This document shows positions 58,442 to 64,000 of a stretch of DNA of 64,000 nt, in pieces. The translations under genes and the position numbers were made by a program. Under the pieces are notes generated by a model. It saw nothing but the letters and a program-made list of their open reading frames with translations. It was not told the DNA's origin and made no database searches. The stretch comes from Volvox africanus (lineage: Eukaryota; Chlorophyta; Chlorophyceae; Chlamydomonadales; Volvocaceae): the NCBI GenBank assembly GCA_030268105.1, contig BSDZ01000024.1:1426001-1490000 (forward strand), written 5' to 3'. Numbering within the stretch: position 1 is the first letter of the stretch; every line of letters begins with the position of its first letter.

Positions 58442-59270
58442 TGTTGTACCTCTCCTTCAAGTTTGCTCATAGGTATCTGCACGTCTGGGGACTTTCAATA
58501 CCCATGCACAAGCACTTGCAAGTACAGCAAGGCAATCGAGAGCAAACAGAGACAGCGGAAGACTTCAGAGCAAGGAGAGATATAACTTACAATCATATAT
58601 CAACGAAGCAATGCAGGGACGCGATCGCCGTCAGCGCCGGAAGCAAGCGTTCATCACGCGGCGTTGATTAGCGAAGTTCAGGCTTAGCTCGGGCTAAGAT
58701 AATAGAGCAACTAGCAATAGTTGAGTTGAACACACGAGTGTTCCATGAGCATGTTTAGTCCGCTCTACTTAGCCGTCCTCGCATCTGTTATACTCGTGAT
58801 ATCTCTACGCCGTACAATCCACACTAGGAGGCCAACCCTAAGTGCGGAAAACCCTACTGCGTATCTGTGATATCCACATATAACAACCGATAAGCCTTTC
58901 CGGCATTCGCATGATGCAAGGGTCCGAATAGCAATATTCGGTTGCAAGTCATTCATCGCGACTAGTGCGGTGCTCACAAAGCATGCCGCAACAATGTAAT
59001 ATTATAGCAAATAATATTACTTAACAGTACATGACATGAGCATGCCGTGCGCCTGTGCTTCTCTGAGCATTGCATATGTTAGGCGTATCAGTGGTGATGC
59101 GATGTGTCGCAATGCATAGCATTTACATGCTAATCATATGCAAATGTATGCAAATACATTTATATGCATGCAAGTTCATTCATGGTCATCATGCATTCAT
59201 CAAGACAGCACTTCGCCTCGTAGCGTCACATTGACCTACGCATCGGCGGGAAACGAACCGTGGCACAACA
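58442..59270 (-). repeat. A-prime 3' LTR, 829 bp
   Basis: TGTTGTACCTCTCC...GTGGCACAACA followed by a polypurine tract complement (59271-59285). By base-by-base reading it differs from 62739-63567 at one position only (CCACATATAAC against CCACGTATAAC). The hairpin at 58924-58941 (CCGAATA/TATTCGG) corresponds to CCGGATA/TATCCGG of family A. Confidence 0.93.
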
Positions 59271-59309
59271 ATTATCCCCCCTCCCGCATGCAGCGTCCTC
59301 GCTGCCTAG

Positions 59310-60000
59310 CGTCGCTTTCATTAACTGAGGTATCAACAACAACCTCCACATGGAAAAGCAACGAGTAATCGGGCATTGTAAGGATAATATAATCAGTGAC
59401 GGTTCGATTGAGCTCGTCGAATGCCCGTCGGCACTTCGATGACTCAAACAAAACGAACATCCCTTGCGGGTCAAGTTCACAAGTCATAAGGATGGAGTAA
59501 TTTTCAATGGGCTTCCGGAAATACTTGGTCAAGCCTGGGAACTACGCAGTCCCGAGAGGTTCTGAGGCACGGGCCAAAACATGAACCACGGTGACCTTCC
59601 GTGAATCCCTTTTCACATTGGCGGCCGATACAATGTGACCGAAATACTCCACCTGAGGCTACGCCCAAACATTTGGCGCGTTTAGCAAACGATTGCTTTT
59701 GCCTCGTCACATCAAAACATGAGCCACAGATGCTCCATCGTGCGTTTGGGATGAACCAAGATGTCATCCATACAACTAAACCTGTCGACAAACGGCCTGA
59801 GCATGCAGTTCACATCCGCTTTAAGTGTCGTGGGCATAAGTCAAATCCCAAGCAACACGGCCGTACACTCAAATTGACCAAAGGGATTTCGAAAAGCGAT
59901 TTTCGAAATATCAGAGGCAGCGATGCCAGTCTGATTGCAGCCCTGTTGCAAGTCAATTGAGGAGACATAAGCTGAACATTCAGCGTATTGAACAGGTTAT
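59310..60000 (-). pseudogene. A-prime RT/RNase H remnants
   Basis: Frame-broken similarity to family A pol: AKRAKC, LDPQGMFVLFES, RRAFDELNR, MPDYSLLFHVEV, then VDTSVNE fused to the 3' end. Multiple frameshifts; the YLDD region is degraded. Confidence 0.75.
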
Positions 60001-60409
60001 CAAAGGATACAAAGGATCGCGATTACAACATCATTCGCATTCAAGCCCGGTAGGCAGTACACATGCTCAGCATACCGACAAGTATTATCGGTGCAGAGTA
60101 GGAGGATGTGTGGGGCAACAATCATATCCTTTGTAGCATTTCTGTCTCTTACTGCTGCTCAACCTTACACTTGGGAGCACTTCAGAGAACAGAGGGATTG
60201 TGCAAACAACAGGACAAGGTGGAAGCGCAGGGATATCACGAGACATCCGTATGCATTTTGCATCAAGGCTTCGACCCCAGAATCCACAAAATCTGCGCGG
60301 TGGTGGCACATCATTCCACCTAATGCCTCAAAAGCCCATACGGTTCATGACTCCGTGGCTTCGGTTTTCATTCGCGTGGCCAATGTAGGCGCAGCGTAAC
60401 CATAGGCAC

Positions 60410-60860
60410 CGCCTCAGTTTTGCCCTCCTTTGGTGTGACACCTGGTACCCTCCGACCCGAGTCCCCCTTGGCCTACATCAAGGGTTAAGGACTTCGTCCG
60501 GAGCGCGCGAGGTACGACAGGATGTCAAAGACCCCTTCAGGTACGGTGCAGTCTCTGCAGAACCCTGCAGTGCGTACACTCGGGTCACAACAACCAAAGG
60601 GCCTAACGATAGGCGAAGGGTGATTCTGCCCAACGATGGGACTTTTACTCCATCCGCAAGAGTAACCTGTGCACAATCCGACGACTGTGGAGAGCGACTC
60701 CACTGCATTCACCCTGCCGAGTAGGTGAAGTCGTCCATGGCACCAACATGCATGTGCCTTCAGAATACGGTCAGCAAGACCGACGTGGATTACTGGGATC
60801 CGAATACCTGTTGGCAACTGCCCTGCAGGTAACGATGCTGCACTTGTAGTAATCAATTTG
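60410..60860 (-). pseudogene. A-prime protease remnant
   Basis: Pieces in two frames match family A protease: IPVIHVGLADRILKAH, CAQVTLADGVKVPSLGRITL, LQGSAETAPYLKGS. The Asp-Thr/Ser-Gly triad is destroyed. The stretch 60001-60409 is too decayed for me to assign. Confidence 0.75.
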
Positions 60861-61300
60861 CGGACAACAGCAGCAATCCCAGGATGGGTTCAAAGCAATC
60901 GGCAGAACCCACAGCAGGAGTTTCATACAAGACGTCAGTAGCATAGGGCAGTTCAGCAACAGAGCTGACACTCCCTCCATATTAACACCATCAAACAGCA
61001 TGGTGCCTGGTGTGAACCAGGTGACACACTGCATACCCTTTAGCAGAGCCTCAGCCGCGTGCTGACTATAGGCAGGGAATAAAACACATGCAGCGGTGTC
61101 CGTACATTGACGTCTACTCCTGTACAAAATAAGCTGTACGAACAGCTCACATAGAGATGAGGGGATGAACATAGCCATGATACGTCCTCAAGGACCAAGA
61201 GCAACAATGCCTTCATGGCTGATCGTACGAACGACCATTGACAACACGTTTGTTCAGCATTCCCGGGTGGAGACAACTCCGCATCAATCCGGCAATCCCC
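60861..61300 (-). pseudogene. A-prime methyltransferase-like domain remnant
   Basis: VAMFIPSSLCELFVQL, TDTAACVLFPAY, LLKGMQCVTWFTPGTMLFDG align with the family A/C domain between gag and protease. The NPPY position reads IPSS here too. Confidence 0.75.
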
Positions 61301-62235
61301 TGCCTTAGCCGTATGGCCAAAGGCTGCAACAACAGACACCCCTTCGTGAGGTAATCCACTGCACATCTCCAGCAAAGAGTGACCATCCTCCGACGCACAA
61401 GCTCGGATTGCATGCACTCCCATTTTGCCAGTCATAGGTCCTGCATTTGCATGGCAGACACATGAGGCACAGCTTTCAAAGCATTTTGTCCAACTAAGAT
61501 ACACATCTCAGCTCTCAGGACAAATGGCATCAAGTCCACTTGCGGCTGGACTCTTATCCCTATCAAGTCAGTGGCACATTGTCAAGCAAAAGACCACGAC
61601 AGATCTCACTGAAACCAGAAGATACAAAGAGCCTCAGAACGTGATTGATACGCAGGTACCATTTCATTAGAGCGCATGCTATACAAGCCCGAGGCTAATG
61701 TACGGCGTGCCTTCATATCACGTGGCTAATCTTCTGGGGTAAGGCGTGCAAGCAAGGCGGCAATCAACTCACCCAACGTGACGTTTTCCCGTGCAGTGGC
61801 CCATTGGTCTTACCATGTCTTCGTCACACCTTCAAAGGAAACCTCTGACGAAGAGACATCGCATGGCGTCATGTTCACACCACGGCACATCTGCAGGTAC
61901 TTCCTAACATCACGTAGATAGGTACGAGTTGCAATTGTGGTGTCACGCCCAACATTCACATCATGTGAGATAAGCAATTTCGGTGCAGGGATAATAAACC
62001 TCTTCACCTCATTACCGTCGACGCGGTCTTGCATTTGAGGTGACAGCAGACCCCGTTGATCAGCAGTTCCATCTGTAACCGTCATGGCTGCCGAGCGTGG
62101 CGTAGTAAGATGGATAGGGGCCTGAAACACAAGAGAATCTTGAGCAGCAATCATGTCAATAGTCTCAGGATCTCTATCAAACATTCTAGGAATGGCACCC
62201 GGCTCGGGTTGACATGCCAAGCCTACGAATGTCAC
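61301..62235 (-). pseudogene. A-prime gag remnant
   Basis: The N-terminal two thirds is open (MTFVGLACQPEPG ... IIPAPKLLISHDVN ... TYLRDVRKYLQMC ... FEGVTKTW), then a TAA where family A has the Tyr of KDWY, followed by further breaks. Some nucleocapsid residues remain near 61390. The leader 62236-62738 shows a damaged exon 1 (DAAAS end) and no other gene. Confidence 0.78.
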
Positions 62236-62738
62236 GTTTTGCCATCATGGAACACTGACCAAAACGTTCGAATTGCGTGACAATAAGTGATGCACACAAT
62301 TCCATGTTTTGGAATTGTGTACAAGCGATTCACATGAATCCGGCACAGGAGTACAAGCAATTCGGTCAGCGCACCGACGATACTCTTGCAGACTTCAAGT
62401 AAGTATGGCAGATACGTACTCGGTTGATCCCTGTAGTCCGTGCGATCAAAGCCTCCAGCTGATTAGAACGCAAGTTGTAACCAGGAGTGACCGCGAGCAA
62501 TGCCGGACCACTAGTTTTATCTGCAACTCAGAGCGAAGGCTCACACCACAATTGCAGTAAACTATAAAGGGACAAAAGCAATCAGAATTCGGAAGCAGCG
62601 GCGTCTAACACAACGCAGTCAAGTCCTTCAGCAATCGTGGGCTACATCGTCGATCATCGACACTCACCACAGCGAGAACTTACTTCCGAATGACGCAGAG
62701 AGAGACAGTCAGGCAACGAACCTGTCTCGATACCAAAT

Positions 62739-63567
62739 TGTTGTACCTCTCCTTCAAGTTTGCTCATAGGTATCTGCACGTCTGGGGACTTTCAATACCC
62801 ATGCACAAGCACTTGCAAGTACAGCAAGGCAATCGAGAGCAAACAGAGACAGCGGAAGACTTCAGAGCAAGGAGAGATATAACTTACAATCATATATCAA
62901 CGAAGCAATGCAGGGACGCGATCGCCGTCAGCGCCGGAAGCAAGCGTTCATCACGCGGCGTTGATTAGCGAAGTTCAGGCTTAGCTCGGGCTAAGATAAT
63001 AGAGCAACTAGCAATAGTTGAGTTGAACACACGAGTGTTCCATGAGCATGTTTAGTCCGCTCTACTTAGCCGTCCTCGCATCTGTTATACTCGTGATATC
63101 TCTACGCCGTACAATCCACACTAGGAGGCCAACCCTAAGTGCGGAAAACCCTACTGCGTATCTGTGATATCCACGTATAACAACCGATAAGCCTTTCCGG
63201 CATTCGCATGATGCAAGGGTCCGAATAGCAATATTCGGTTGCAAGTCATTCATCGCGACTAGTGCGGTGCTCACAAAGCATGCCGCAACAATGTAATATT
63301 ATAGCAAATAATATTACTTAACAGTACATGACATGAGCATGCCGTGCGCCTGTGCTTCTCTGAGCATTGCATATGTTAGGCGTATCAGTGGTGATGCGAT
63401 GTGTCGCAATGCATAGCATTTACATGCTAATCATATGCAAATGTATGCAAATACATTTATATGCATGCAAGTTCATTCATGGTCATCATGCATTCATCAA
63501 GACAGCACTTCGCCTCGTAGCGTCACATTGACCTACGCATCGGCGGGAAACGAACCGTGGCACAACA
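62739..63567 (-). repeat. A-prime 5' LTR, 829 bp
   Basis: Sister of 58442-59270. Primer-binding site complement at 62718-62736 on its inner side, GTAGC (63568-63572) outside. Hairpin at 63221-63238. Confidence 0.93.
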
Positions 63568-63572
63568 GTAGC

Positions 63573-64000
63573 TGTACTCGGCGGTAAGCTATCGACCCGC
63601 GTTCGTACTGTTTGTAGTGCTATACGCGCAAGTATATGTGCCGACTCCAGAACGAACTATTCGGACTTCTATACTATCAGATAATATGTAACGTATACTT
63701 CTCGTTATTACGTCAGGCTTCCTAATGTCTGATAGTCTACGTCTCAATACGATGATGATGATTGTGATGATAATGATGAGTAGGTATTTCATGCAAGTAC
63801 ACATTTGTCGAAAAAACATTATGAACGCGAATGCATGTTCACCATCGAGATGGCGTGACGGGGATGCGGGGCTCATAATCCCGAGGTCCTCGGAGTATAT
63901 TTTCTTCACAATCTATGCACCGCAGGACAGTGGTGGTTGTTACTGTCGTTCTGTAAGTCATCATCCACGCGATCTACTTGACACTTGCATACGTCCTTAT
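63573..64000. other. Host flank with short GAT-rich tract
   Basis: No transposon similarity recognised. A GATGAT-type tract lies at about 63749-63782. The initiator-tRNA-like sequence at 63844 is the only recognisable feature. No convincing protein gene. Confidence 0.5.
63844..63893 (+). pseudogene. Initiator tRNA-Met-like 5' portion
   Basis: Begins ATCGAGA TG GCGTGACGG and has an anticodon stem-loop CGGGG-CTCATAA-TCCCG (anticodon CAT) and variable region AGGTC, then CTCGG, after which no T-loop or acceptor 3' strand follows. The D-arm is about two bases short. Its first seven bases are exactly what the family A/C primer-binding sites predict for the 5' acceptor strand of their primer tRNA. 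Probably a truncated or decayed tRNA-iMet copy. Confidence 0.6.

Larger units (their letters stand above)
58442..63567 (-). mobile_element. A-prime element, 5126 bp, complete ends, decayed integrase-less interior
   Basis: Two 829-bp LTRs flanked by GTAGC. Interior on minus: primer-binding site (62718-62736), decayed leader, gag, methyltransferase-like, protease and RT remnants, then a jump from RNase H (about 59310-59340) straight to the polypurine tract. Most of RNase H, all of integrase and the chromodomain are absent. It must have moved using proteins from another element. Confidence 0.92.

Noticed and set aside
60091..60399. About 100-codon plus-strand frame with a hydrophobic start inside A-prime
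   Set aside because: It lies antisense to decayed pol of the element; its likeness to a signal peptide is not supported by anything else.
63749..63782. GAT-rich tract as a coding repeat
   Set aside because: Short, imperfect and with stops in the surrounding frames; treated as a simple microsatellite.

Overview
The window is almost entirely nested Ty3/gypsy-type (Metaviridae) LTR retrotransposon DNA from a eukaryotic nuclear genome. I see no intact host gene, operon, rRNA or CRISPR array. Gag zinc knuckles, the domain order protease-RT-RNase H-integrase, C-terminal chromodomains, 5-bp target duplications, tRNA primer-binding sites and polypurine tracts all identify chromoviruses. The host is probably an alga or another genome rich in such elements; the sequence alone does not settle this. 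Only about 430 bp at the right end (63573-64000) plus 16 bp at 58426-58441 look like non-transposon DNA, and they hold a truncated initiator-tRNA-like sequence.

There are four families. Family A has LTRs of 820-833 bp (TGTTGTGC...GTACAACA) and is present in many copies on both strands. Family A-prime (58442-63567) is a diverged relative with 829-bp LTRs. Family B has 354-bp LTRs (TGTAGGAA...CTGCTACA). Family C is A-like in protein sequence and has a putative 1.94-kb LTR.

Layout. 1-1384: family C pol, 3' half, minus strand. 1385-8894: family A, minus, LTR-internal-LTR-internal-LTR. 8895-11352: family B pol 3' half, 3' LTR and target duplication, plus. 11353-14641: family C leader, gag and pol 5' half, plus. 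14642-21297: family A 5' LTR and full-length internal region, plus. 21298-30710: tandem array of a 2863-bp family A unit. 30711-39984: a minus-strand family A element interrupted by a complete family A insertion (31601-38545, duplication ATACA). 39985-46714: two 3092-bp units made of inverted LTRs and truncated pol. 46715-52701: family A gag-pol between oppositely oriented LTRs. 52702-56171: family B 5' half, minus, carrying a 499-bp foreign insertion. 56172-58425: family C leader and 5' LTR, minus. 58442-63567: complete A-prime element (duplication GTAGC). 63573-64000: host DNA.

Two target duplications tie distant, oppositely oriented pieces together. CCGCA links 1380-1384 with 14637-14641, and GTCGC links 11348-11352 with 56167-56171. 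One family C element was therefore entered by a family B element (in its leader) and a family A element (in its RT), and the locus was later broken by at least one inversion with breakpoints in family A DNA. Families A, B and C all separate gag from pol by a single in-frame UAG followed by G, which suggests stop-codon readthrough. All carry, between gag and protease, a domain resembling phage Dam-type adenine methyltransferases; the NPPY motif survives in B and is lost in A and C. Families A and C share a short leader exon with a predicted phase-1 intron.
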